Positions 44,601-52,900 of a stretch of DNA of 63,941 nucleotides are shown here, piece after piece. A program made the position numbers and the translations under genes. A model generated the notes under the pieces. The model ran no database searches, was not told the origin of the DNA, and worked only from the letters and a program-made list of their open reading frames with translations. Every line of letters begins with the position of its first letter. Positions within the stretch are counted from its first letter, which is position 1. The stretch is taken from positions 1 through 63,941 of the forward strand of contig CAZRUA010000007.1 in NCBI GenBank assembly GCA_964603125.1. Direction: 5' to 3'. The DNA comes from CAZRUA01 sp964603125 (lineage in GTDB: Bacteria; Bacteroidota; Bacteroidia; B-17B0; Aurantibacillaceae).

Positions 44601-47600
44601 ATTAGATGTAACTACTAAATCTCTCAAAACTTTTGTATGTGTATTGTAAGTAAGTAAATTACTACTGTTATAAAACGGATTTACAGTATTGTATAAACCA
44701 CCGCGAATTGCAGTAAGCCCACTTCCATTTGTATTCATGGTATAAATAAAACCAGATCCTGATGCAATCAATAATTTTCCGTTAGGCAAAAGTGAAATGG
44801 AATAACCTTGACTAACATTTGCAATTACAACACTTGCATTTGTGGGAGAAGACATATCTTTAGCATAAATGTTCCCAGTTTCTAAATTTGTATAGAATAA
44901 AGTATTGAGACTTGCATGATAGTAAACACCAAATGGTCTTAATGGACTTGTAGGGAAAACACCAGGGAAACTATCAATTGCGGTAATAACATTCGTTAGT
45001 GTATTGATCATTTTAACCTTATAATTTTCAGCATCAGCAACAAAAATTCTGCTATTAGCATCATCAAAATTTATTTGTCGCACACCAAAAAAGCCAGAGC
45101 CTATTGTAGTAGTAACACCTGTTGCAAGGTTGTATTTTTTTATATCACTTCCTGCGTACAAAGTATAGTACAAATATCTGTTTGCGCCCTCTTTATGATA
45201 TTCAACCCAATTAACTTGAGTAGTACCAGCTATTATTTTAACAGTATCCGACCCGTCAGGATTTGATTTATATATGTTCCCTTTGTAGGTACCAAAATAT
45301 AATGTATCATTTTCATCATGCGTCAAAGCTGTTATGGTATTAAAATTCACAGCAAAGTCTCCAGGAACTTCTAATAAAGTATCAATCCCACTTCTACCTT
45401 CCTCCACGTATAATGTATCTAAGCCTAGAGCTAATGCTGTAGAAGGTATCAAGGCTGCTCCACCCAAGGCCGTATTAAACCATGTTACATTATCGCCAGG
45501 AAGCGCTGTAGTTGTAATAGAAGAAATGAATGCTGGCGCACAGGCTTTAACAGTATCAAGAGTCATTATTTGATTTGCAACAAACGATGCAATCGGACTT
45601 TCGCAGCCATTAACAACTTGTGTTGCATAATAGGTAGTTCCACTTACCACTGGAGTTGATGCTGGTAAAAAATTACCCGCAATTGCTGCATCATAAAACT
45701 GAACAATAGGTCCTGGAACCCCTAATTGAGCCAATGTTTTATTTCCTGTATAAATCATAATTGAATTTACCAAAGGAGCTGCTGGCAATGGATGAATTGT
45801 AATTGTAGCTAAGGCACGCGAGCTAGGGCATGCTCCGGAATTATCCTCCGCGTAATAATTTCCGCTTGCTGTAATGGAAGTAGCTGCTGATAAAGCAACA
45901 CCACCCGTTGCAACATTGTACCACTTAATGCTTGCTGATGGTGCTGGAGATAAATCAGACACTAATGTACTTACACAAAAATCCTGATTAGTAGTGCTTG
46001 GAGGCGTTGCAGCCGAACCCGTTGAAATAGTAAAGCTATTTGTGCTATCCACATCGCATAGCGAACTTATTTTCAAGTAATACGTTCCAGCATCAGCCGA
46101 TGAGTAATTGCTAATGATTAATTTTTTGCTTGTTTGCAAAGGCAATGGCGCTCCATTTTTGTACCATTGAAAAGTGCTACCAGTGCCAGTATATGTTACT
46201 GTTGTAGTATCGTTACTACCAATACAAATTGATTTATTTGCTGGTGTTACAATAGAAGTTAATGGTTCGCAAGCTGAGCCTGCATATAAATTGTAAAGAT
46301 GTAGGGTAACAGGAAAAGGCGTTGGAGGATTGCCCGGAGGGCCAGGCATCATAGTTATAATAGTATATTTTTTAGTGGCATAACCTGCTATAAGTTGATT
46401 TTTTGCTACACATCCTGCAACAAAACCAAATTGCTTAGCTGTATCGGGTGAAGTGATAAACGAAGTTGAGAGTCCATCAAATTTTAATATTTTAAAAAAA
46501 TTATCTACATTTTTATAAGCATAATACAAATTGCCATTCAATTTTGCTGGACCAATAAAAGCGTTGTTTCCTCCTTGAGCATCAAATATACCTGATCCCG
46601 CATCTGGATTTGGAATAAGCGTTAAGCTTGTACCATCACATTTTATTAAGCTTCTGTTAGCATTTACATCATCGTATGAACAAATCAAATCACTTCCATG
46701 CACAATGAACTGGCTAGGTGCAACACCTCCAAAAGTAGTCGAGGAGTCAGGATTAACAAAAGTGCTTATGGTGGTTCCATCATACTTGGCTAGTTTAAAA
46801 TTATTATACAAATTAACCAATGAAAAATAAAGCTCATTATTATAACTCACCATAGGGCTTCTCATATAGGCTACATTTGCATTAGGATAGGATAAAAAAC
46901 TAACACTCGTTCCATCGTACTTACCTATTGTAAACTTGTTAGCCGCAGTATGGTATTCAAAATACAAATTACCGTTAGCAACTGCTTGGTTCTGATAAAT
47001 ATTTAAAAAAGGTTCTAAACCAAGCCCATTGTCAGGATTTGGAATTGAGGTAATGGTAGAACCATTTAAGTAGGCTAAATAAAACTTACCCGCCAGATCT
47101 CTATACCTAAAATGTAATTTGTTATTATATTCAATAAAAAAACCCCATAATTGATCACTAAGATTAGGTAGTGCGTAGGTGGTTATGTTTGTGCCATCAT
47201 ACTCACCTAAAATTTTGGTGCCAGCAGATGTATAAAAAACACCATAAAGTTTATTATTAAACTGATAGGCATCAACCAAATTAAAGGTTCCTGTGGCAGT
47301 GCTACTTAGTACTGCTGGTTTTAAACTATCGCCTACCAACTTAACTAATCCAGTATTTATACCACTTACATTGGTGTACAAATTGGAGTTATACACAACT
47401 AACTCATTTCTGGCAATAGTATAATTAGATGGTTTTTTTATTGTAGTTATGCTTGTACCATTATATTCTGCTAATGAGTACTCACCATCTTCTCCTCTAT
47501 AATAATAGTACATATTACCATTAAACTCAGTTACAGTGGTTCCACCTGCACTTCTATTCGATAGCATGTCGTATGTGGAATCCATTGATGGTGGTGGTGA

Positions 47601-47678
47601 TACCAAGGATAAGGATTGCGCCTGCATTTTTAAAGCAAAAACAGGTAGGGCAAATAAAATAAAAATAAGCTTTCTCAT
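41694..47678 (-). CDS. Giant T9SS type-B adhesin with SprB repeats
   Basis: A 1994-residue surface protein. Signal peptide (1-20); an N-terminal region (about 25-460) of seven or eight 45-50-residue blade-like repeats with the theme (N/D)-LYF-x-K(Y/C)DGT-x-(I/L)-x-P(N/D), probably a beta-propeller; Ig-like domains (about 470-800); an NHL-like segment (about 800-1030); three PKD-like repeats of about 95 residues (1040-1325); six SprB repeats of about 77 residues (1330-1790); and a C-terminal type-B (gliding-type) sorting domain (about 1905-1994) with VISNFVSPNNDGQSDFWKIS and GVYYYFLSEQGKVKYSGSIT. It is probably co-transcribed with the PorP-GYF_2-OmpA gene 33 bp downstream. The pair is analogous to SprB and SprF of the gliding machinery. 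Confidence 0.9.
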   Translation of the reverse strand: MRKLIFILFALPVFALKMQAQSLSLVSPPPSMDSTYDMLSNRSAGGTTVTEFNGNMYYYYRGEDGEYSLAEYNGTSITTIKKPSNYTIARNELVVYNSNLYTNVSGINTGLVKLVGDSLKPAVLSSTATGTFNLVDAYQFNNKLYGVFYTSAGTKILGEYDGTNITTYALPNLSDQLWGFFIEYNNKLHFRYRDLAGKFYLAYLNGSTITSIPNPDNGLGLEPFLNIYQNQAVANGNLYFEYHTAANKFTIGKYDGTSVSFLSYPNANVAYMRSPMVSYNNELYFSLVNLYNNFKLAKYDGTTISTFVNPDSSTTFGGVAPSQFIVHGSDLICSYDDVNANRSLIKCDGTSLTLIPNPDAGSGIFDAQGGNNAFIGPAKLNGNLYYAYKNVDNFFKILKFDGLSTSFITSPDTAKQFGFVAGCVAKNQLIAGYATKKYTIITMMPGPPGNPPTPFPVTLHLYNLYAGSACEPLTSIVTPANKSICIGSNDTTTVTYTGTGSTFQWYKNGAPLPLQTSKKLIISNYSSADAGTYYLKISSLCDVDSTNSFTISTGSAATPPSTTNQDFCVSTLVSDLSPAPSASIKWYNVATGGVALSAATSITASGNYYAEDNSGACPSSRALATITIHPLPAAPLVNSIMIYTGNKTLAQLGVPGPIVQFYDAAIAGNFLPASTPVVSGTTYYATQVVNGCESPIASFVANQIMTLDTVKACAPAFISSITTTALPGDNVTWFNTALGGAALIPSTALALGLDTLYVEEGRSGIDTLLEVPGDFAVNFNTITALTHDENDTLYFGTYKGNIYKSNPDGSDTVKIIAGTTQVNWVEYHKEGANRYLYYTLYAGSDIKKYNLATGVTTTIGSGFFGVRQINFDDANSRIFVADAENYKVKMINTLTNVITAIDSFPGVFPTSPLRPFGVYYHASLNTLFYTNLETGNIYAKDMSSPTNASVVIANVSQGYSISLLPNGKLLIASGSGFIYTMNTNGSGLTAIRGGLYNTVNPFYNSSNLLTYNTHTKVLRDLVVTSNRLPVIVIANPEPVITLTNDKVVCNNDTLPTISFSTSTTGGTTTYAWTNSVSSIGISATGSGDIASTTLTNAGNVALTAEFVVTPTLNNYGLACVGATDTFNVVVNPLGNVNAITDITACNNEAVASVIFGTSNIGGTSTYNWTNDNTSVGLIASGSGDIATFITTNSGLGESVGNIVVTPVYTYNGLACAGPIDSFKLTVAPAPTVVALANQSVCVGGTVAAVNFSTTNTGGTMSYDWTNNTPSIGLSSSGTGDIASFTANSTTTTVLTATVSVIPSYVINGKVCNGAADSLTILVSPNPTVNAVSANLTCYQNASGSIDVTASSATNASLSYDWGAGITTEDRNNLSAGTYSVTVMDALACSTYVSVTITEPSLLAATIASQNNVSCNGGSNATATISANGGTSPYAYSWTPSGGNTATASGLTAGTYTCTITDTNSCVTTQIVTITEPLVLAASIASQTNVSCNGTAAGSATITANGGTGTYTYSWLPSGGTSSTASSLTVGTYTCTITDANLCSATQVVTITEPSVLSSSIVSQTNLTCNGASTGSASITANGGTIPYTYSWSPNGGTAATASGLVAGTYTCTITDASLCTTTQTVTLTEPAAITTTISSQTDVACNGASNGSASVTAIGGGGSYTYSWSPVGGTSSSANGLMAGTYTCTITDANACTQTQLVSIVEPSAMVSSISSQTNVACNGASTGSATIAVTGGTGSYTYSWSPVVGSNNTINGLAAGVYTCTITDANLCATTQLVTISQNSVLSVSQTINICAGQSLTVGTNTYTATGTYVDVLLSSGGCDSTVTTNLIVNQSIDSTVSVIGNIATANQTGATYQWLDCSNSSSSIIGANSQQYTATATGDYAVQITLNGCTVKSSCVSLNADLVISNFVSPNNDGQSDFWKISPTETIKDYSVEVKDQWGTTVYYKENNYQNDWDGARNGKPIVDGVYYYFLSEQGKVKYSGSITILSN
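42310..43690 (-). repeat. Six tandem SprB-type repeats (about 231 bp each)
   Basis: Within the 1994-residue adhesin gene, six copies encode NVSCNG-(x)n-GTYTCTITDAN-type units with Cys at the start and within TCTITD. Nucleotide similarity between copies is high (for example the GGTACATACACTTGCACC-type segment recurs). Copy number could vary by recombination. Limits are approximate. Confidence 0.85.
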
Positions 47679-47696
47679 AAATTGTATTTAAAAAGC

Positions 47697-47744
47697 CAAA
47701 ATTAAGTTGGTGTAACCAGTAATTAACCAGTGCTAATACTGGTT
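47697..47744 (-). promoter_or_regulatory. Promoter and operator-like repeats of the giant adhesin
   Basis: On the minus strand TAATTTTG (47697-47704) matches TAnnTTTG. Just upstream, AACCAGT occurs at 47714-47720 and 47725-47731, with the inverse ACTGGTT at 47738-47744. They occupy about -23 to -53 from the expected start, a normal place for an activator or repressor. No TTTG at -33 is seen, which is consistent with activator-dependent transcription. Confidence 0.45.
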
Positions 47745-47830
47745 TATTTTGAAAAAATAGGCATTACGACCAATGGTATCTCTGTATCGATAGAACGAGC
47801 AAAAAATAATTACAATAAAATGGAGAATAA

Positions 47831-47860
47831 AAAAGCCGCGCATTGGTATGAGCGGCTTTT
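47831..47860. terminator. GC-rich intrinsic terminator hairpin
   Basis: Arms AAAAGCCGC (47831-47839) and GCGGCTTTT (47852-47860), 12-nt loop. It lies between the adhesin promoter and the orphan gene and ends transcription of the latter (which reads leftward) before the adhesin promoter. Confidence 0.8.
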
Positions 47861-47886
47861 ATAATGGTTTTTATAATTAAAGTTCC

Positions 47887-47997
47887 CACGCTTGGCGCAG
47901 TGGGGGATTTTGGAAAACTAAATTGTCTGCTAGCACGAATTTACAATAGTAGCACAAAGTTTCAATTAACGATGTGTGCCCCATTGCGCCAAACGTG
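47887..47997 (-). repeat. attC-like imperfect inverted repeat downstream of the orphan gene
   Basis: Read on the minus strand, AGCTAACACACG begins about 30 bp after the stop at 48037. Two 19-bp arms follow, CACGTTTGGCGCAATGGGG (complement of 47979-47997) and, in inverse orientation, the near-identical CACGCTTGGCGCAGTGGGG at 47887-47905. They match at 17 of 19 positions, the two differences being wobble-compatible, and are separated by 73 bp. The position and overall geometry resemble an integron attC site, but a proper GTTRRRY end is missing. The rest of the 47679-48036 gap holds only the adhesin promoter and the hairpin at 47831-47860. Confidence 0.5.
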
Positions 47998-48036
47998 TGT
48001 TAGCTGCTGGGCTTTCCTCTCTATCTGTGAAATTTC

Positions 48037-49623
48037 TCAATGTCCACTAAGAGAATTAAAAACCCATATGCAAAAATTCTTTGTCTTGTCGAAAGTGAAA
48101 ATGAAGGCTAAAACTGCAATGAATAATGACACCATTTGAAGCAAATAATTTGTTCTATATGAGTTCAATTCCTCAATGGTTTTAAATATTTCATTTGTGC
48201 CTTTGGATTTTGTGTCAAGTGACTTTATTAGATTATTTAATTCGTCTATTATTCTTAGTAACAGGTTTTTATCGTCTTTTTCAATTCTTCTATTTCTTGG
48301 TTCGAACTTGTGAAGTTCAAAGTGTCTTGTATACAAATAAATATTTTGATTTGTGAACTCGGTTTCAAATCTTTTTGTTGTTAAAAGCACTTGTGTCAAC
48401 CCTTGTTTCAGCTTGATATATCTGCTGTTGTAATAGAAAAATAGTATTTTCTTAATAATACTGTTGTTTTTTGTATCATAAACAAAATCGTAGATGTCCC
48501 TTTTCAAAGTATTCAGGTTTTGAAATTGTTCTTTCAAAATACCTCTAAAAACACAAGGAAATGCTAAGCTATCGAGTAAATAACGTGTTTCAATGTTATC
48601 ATAATCTGTATAATCATTTCCTTGTCTTTCCTTACTTCCGTGCCCCCTTTGTTTTACAATTTGAATGAGATTGTGTTTCCGGGCAGATGAGTTTGAAAAG
48701 TAAATTTCTATTTCATTGTCTGATAAAACATAATGACCATCAAAGCCTGTGTTGAAGTTTTGTTTTAGGTCAGAGTCTTTATGAAAATCTACGATGTTGT
48801 CAACTTCATAATACTCTACACTGGGTAAAATTGAACTGGTCTTACTATTGTGAAAATATCCTTTTAAATGCTTAGTTACATTGAGCTTTACTTGCTGATT
48901 TATGTCGCTGATTAGTATTTCTATGTTTTTGCATTTTAGACTATTGATGTAGGTTTCATATGAAATAAATCGTCTTGTTTTTAAAATGTTTAGAAATGTG
49001 TTGTATTGAGGAACTGATAAACTCACGTCTTTTGAATTTACAATTTGGTCAAAAATTGAGTTGAATTTTTCACTGGGAGTTACTTCAATTTTTAAAATAA
49101 AATATGATTCATTGGTTTTAATATAGGAGACGTTGATGAATGATATTAAATCATTTACCTTTTTGACTTTCTTTTTGTAACTCAATGAGAATAAACCGCC
49201 CCAAGAAATAACATCTAGATTTTGCTTTACCTCTGATAACTTTTGTTTTAAATCGTCCTTGCTCTTGGTGCTAAAAAACACTTGATTATCTGCAAACTTG
49301 GATAATATCTTCTTTCTGTATTTATCAAAATTGTCGATTTCAATTGCTTCATAAAAAACAATAGTTTTTAATTTTATGTCTTTGTAAATACATATTTCAG
49401 TATCTGGAATATTAAATGCTTTTGTGAAAGAGTGTTTGTCTTTAAACCTGTCCCTGTTTAAAGAGTAGACTTCAAAATGGTCAAGATGCTTTGATGTCCA
49501 TTTATTTTTCGAAAGGAAATTTCTCGAATTACACTTTATGCTATCAATAATTTTATCAAATCTGTCTTGAAATGAATTATTGAATCTTTGTTTGTATATA
49601 AAGTGTTCTTCTGTATTAGTCAT
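48037..49623 (-). CDS. Unknown protein with C-terminal membrane helix, cassette-like
   Basis: A 528-residue protein with no recognised family. The first ATG in frame is 49621-49623; a TTG three codons upstream is possible but weaker. It is rich in Lys, Asn, Phe and Ile and has no N-terminal signal. Residues about 155-200 and 330-440 are hydrophobic/basic mixtures without clear motif; near the C-terminus a coiled segment (TNEIFKTIEELNSYRTNYL) precedes one membrane helix (LLQMVSLFIAVLAFIFTF), then a short tail. It would be anchored facing the cytosol. Neighbours are T9SS adhesins, to which it is unrelated in base composition and type. Inverted repeats on both sides and a terminator suggest a mobile cassette. 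A defence role is possible but nothing in the sequence shows it. Confidence 0.8.
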   Translation of the reverse strand: MTNTEEHFIYKQRFNNSFQDRFDKIIDSIKCNSRNFLSKNKWTSKHLDHFEVYSLNRDRFKDKHSFTKAFNIPDTEICIYKDIKLKTIVFYEAIEIDNFDKYRKKILSKFADNQVFFSTKSKDDLKQKLSEVKQNLDVISWGGLFSLSYKKKVKKVNDLISFINVSYIKTNESYFILKIEVTPSEKFNSIFDQIVNSKDVSLSVPQYNTFLNILKTRRFISYETYINSLKCKNIEILISDINQQVKLNVTKHLKGYFHNSKTSSILPSVEYYEVDNIVDFHKDSDLKQNFNTGFDGHYVLSDNEIEIYFSNSSARKHNLIQIVKQRGHGSKERQGNDYTDYDNIETRYLLDSLAFPCVFRGILKEQFQNLNTLKRDIYDFVYDTKNNSIIKKILFFYYNSRYIKLKQGLTQVLLTTKRFETEFTNQNIYLYTRHFELHKFEPRNRRIEKDDKNLLLRIIDELNNLIKSLDTKSKGTNEIFKTIEELNSYRTNYLLQMVSLFIAVLAFIFTFDKTKNFCIWVFNSLSGH

Positions 49624-49674
49624 TCTTGTCAATTTAGGATGTTGTTTTTAGCCTTGCAGCTTACTTGTGTATAC

Positions 49675-49723
49675 GCGCCAAACTTTGGCGCATATACATA
49701 CATTTTTGGGTGTATATGCGCCA
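49675..49723. repeat. Overlapping hairpins with GCGCCAAA/TATAC arms upstream of the orphan gene
   Basis: TGGCGCATATACA (49686-49698) and TGTATATGCGCCA (49711-49723) form a perfect 13-bp hairpin. GCGCCAAA-C-TTTGGCGC (49675-49691) is a competing palindrome using the same central strand. The sequence just beside it on the plus strand, GCAGCTTACTTGTGT, resembles GCAGCTAACACACG of the site on the other side of the gene. The 310-bp gap (49624-49933) otherwise has only two terminators. Confidence 0.6.
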
Positions 49724-49786
49724 TTTGCTTGTAGGTATTTTATACATTTATCATAAACAAATATATAACATTTACCGCACAAAACA

Positions 49787-49812
49787 AAACACCCACCATA
49801 GCCTGGGTGTTT
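49787..49812. terminator. Intrinsic terminator hairpin
   Basis: Arms AAACACCCA (49787-49795) and TGGGTGTTT (49804-49812) with an 8-nt loop. It lies between the orphan gene upstream region and the FG-GAP/LamG gene. Confidence 0.7.
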
Positions 49813-49884
49813 AAGTGTAGAAGATAAAATATGCCAAAATGTTTTGAAAGAGAGTGTTCAATAAACTGTGTTAGGTGAAAACAA

Positions 49885-49914
49885 AAACGCCACCCGTTTT
49901 CACAGGTGGCGTTT
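49885..49914 (-). terminator. Intrinsic terminator of the FG-GAP/LamG gene
   Basis: Arms AAACGCCACC (49885-49894) and GGTGGCGTTT (49905-49914), 10-nt loop, about 20 bp after the stop codon at 49934. Confidence 0.85.
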
Positions 49915-49933
49915 CATTTCATTCAATTTATTA

Positions 49934-52900
49934 TTAATTCGATTTAACCAAACGGATTACTTTTGAGTTTTCAGCATTACTTATACGTAACATATAAACT
50001 CCATTTTCTTCATTTGTTAAATCAATAACAAAGTTAGAGGCATTTTTTTGTTCGCTTAATATAACACGACCTAATACATCAATAACTTGAATACTTGCAT
50101 TAGTTCCTAAACTAATATTAAACAAACCATTGCTAGGATTTGGCATTACACTTACAATATTACTAGATGCTAAATCATTTAAACCAACAGTGGTAATAGA
50201 TGTACAGCTTGATGTATCCGAACATAAACCAACTGTTACAACAACAGCATAATTACCATTAACAGTAGCAGTAAACGATTGGTTAGTTTCACCAGCTATT
50301 GGTGCATTAGCATTGTTACAATCAATCCATTGGTAAGCAGCGCCATTTAAATTTGCTGAAATTGTTGCAGTTGAGTTATCAAAACTTGTTGTGTTATCTA
50401 ATGGAGATGAAAAAACCGCTTCTACAACAAAAACGCTATCACAACCAACTGCGTTTGTTTCAGTTGCATAATAAACTCCAGCTGTGTTTATTTGTATACC
50501 ATGCCAATCAAACAGACTTCCATTGCATATATTTATTTGTCCTTCATTTGTTGTGTCTTTTAATACAACAGTAATACTATCGTAAGGAGTGTACAAATAA
50601 CAACCTGTTAATCCATCTGTAGCTTTAGCATAAACACCATATTGACCCCAATTATTAGTAATTACCGAATCAATTTGCAATTGATTGGTATTGAAATTAG
50701 ACTCTCCATAGGTTCCATTTATTAAAGTAGGACCATCAGTTCCATCCCAACTTTCAAAATACCATTCGTAGGTTAAATTACTTCCACCTACATTTACACT
50801 AAAAGACGTTGAACCATCGCCACAAACAACAACGCTTCCAGAGTGTGAAACCAATTGTGGAGTTTGGTTAACGGTTAAATTTGTTGTAACAGTACTATCA
50901 CAACCGTTTATTGCAGTTAAAACATCTGTATATGTACCACCTGTTGTGTAAGTATTTGTTCCTACTGTAATAGATTGTCCAGAGCAAATTGAAATTGTTT
51001 GACTGAAACTTGCAGGAACAAAGTCATTTGCATAAATGCCAGAAGTCACTGCTCCTGGATAAACCCAATTGGATGCAGTTCCTGCTAATGCAAAATTAGT
51101 TAAAGTACCATTGTTTGTATTACCCGATGAATCAGCCAAAGTTGTAATTGCACTGTTATTACTATTTTCAATACCCTGATTAAATTTATAATAAGCGGCT
51201 AAGTTGGCTTGTGGCAGGTTTAACTCACCATTCATGTTATTTAAGATTTCGCCACTGCAAAGAGCACGATTCCATATACGTATTTCATCTAAAGAGCCAG
51301 CGAAGTTGAAACCTCCACCAAATTTACCAATGGTTAAATCTCCTGCAAAGGTGCCGGTAGCTGTAGTGCTTTGAGTGCCTTCTAATACTCCATCAACATA
51401 AATATACTGAATTCCGTTTTTTCTTACAGCAGCTATATGATGCCAGTTGCCATCAGCAACATTAGTAGTTCCAGTAACATCATGCCCTGTCATTGAAAAA
51501 TTTGCTTTTCCATTGCTAGTACCAAACCAATAATTATTCGCACCAATCCTACCTATCATAACTTGGTTGCCACTTATAAATGTGGTTTTAGCCCAAGTTT
51601 CAATCGTAAAATCATTCATTCCAAAATCAAAAGCACTGCTATAAGGTACTATTACATGGTCATTAGCACCATCAAAATGAAGGGCTGCAGCTTGATTTAA
51701 AACTATAAGATTTGTGGTTACTGTGGAGTCGCAACCATTTACTGCCGTTAAAACATCGCTGTATGTGCCGCTTGTTGCATAAGTGTTTGAACCAACTGTT
51801 AAAGTTCCACCAGGAGGTAATGTAATATTTTGTAATGAAGTTATTGCTGTAGGTTCTGTTATAGTAACACCTTGCGTTTTACTACAACCACTTAAGACCT
51901 CAGTAACTGTGCAAGTCCAAGCTCCTGCGGTTAAACCTGTTACAGATGATGTTCCTTCACCCGTTGGATCACCGGGCGACCAATCGTAATCATACACTCC
52001 CCCGCCAGTTACATTAAGAGTAGCAGATCCATCAGCGCCACCATTACAACTTACATTTGATGTAGATGCAACACTAATATTAATGGCAAACGGACTTACC
52101 AAAGTTCTCGACCAATTACTGGTGCATCCATTGGCATCGGTTACAGTTGCTGTATAAGCACCAGGACCAAGATTAGTAATTACTGCGGTTGTTGCACCAG
52201 TATTCCATAAAAAAGTATATGGAGTTGTGCCTCCAAGCGCATAAGCTGTTAGCACTCCATCATTAGCATTATAGCAAGTGATTTCTTGTGATAACACTAT
52301 TGATATTCCTAGCAAATCAGGTTGCGTTAATGTAGCAGTTTGTGTTGTTTTACAAGCATTCGCATCTGTTACAGTTACACTGTAAATACCTGCTGCGAGT
52401 CCTGCAATATCTTCAGAAGTAGAAGTGTTACTCCATACAAAGGTATATGGAGCGGTTCCTCCGCTTGAAGTTAAGTTGATTGACCCGTTACTACCATTAT
52501 AGCAAGATACATTAGTTTGAGATGAAACACTTGCTGATACTGGTGTATAAGCAGGTGCTGTAGAGCCTGATGTAACAGCACCTGGAGCAAGCCAGTTGGA
52601 TGTTGTACCACTTAAAGCGAAGTTGTTTAATGTGCCATTATTAGAATTTCCAGATAAATCAGTTAAGGAAGTAACAGTACTGTTGTTTATGCCAGAAAAT
52701 CCTTGATTAAAGTTATAATAGGCTACTAATCCAGTTTGCGACGAAGGAAGTTCAGCATTTTTATTATTCAAAATTTCCCCTTTACACAAAGCGCGGTTCC
52801 ATATACGAACCTCATCTAAAGAGCCAGCGAAGTTAAAACCTCCGCTAAAATTACCTAAGGTTAAATTACCATTGATTGTAGCGTTTCCGGTATTGTTTTG

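Noticed and set aside
47864..48139. 91-residue plus-strand frame beside the adhesin promoter
   Set aside because: It covers the inverted repeat and runs antisense into the end of the orphan gene; composition is not protein-like and no start signals were seen.
48037..49623. Orphan gene as a known toxin or anti-phage protein
   Set aside because: No catalytic or toxin motif could be identified; only its cassette-like setting and membrane helix are visible.
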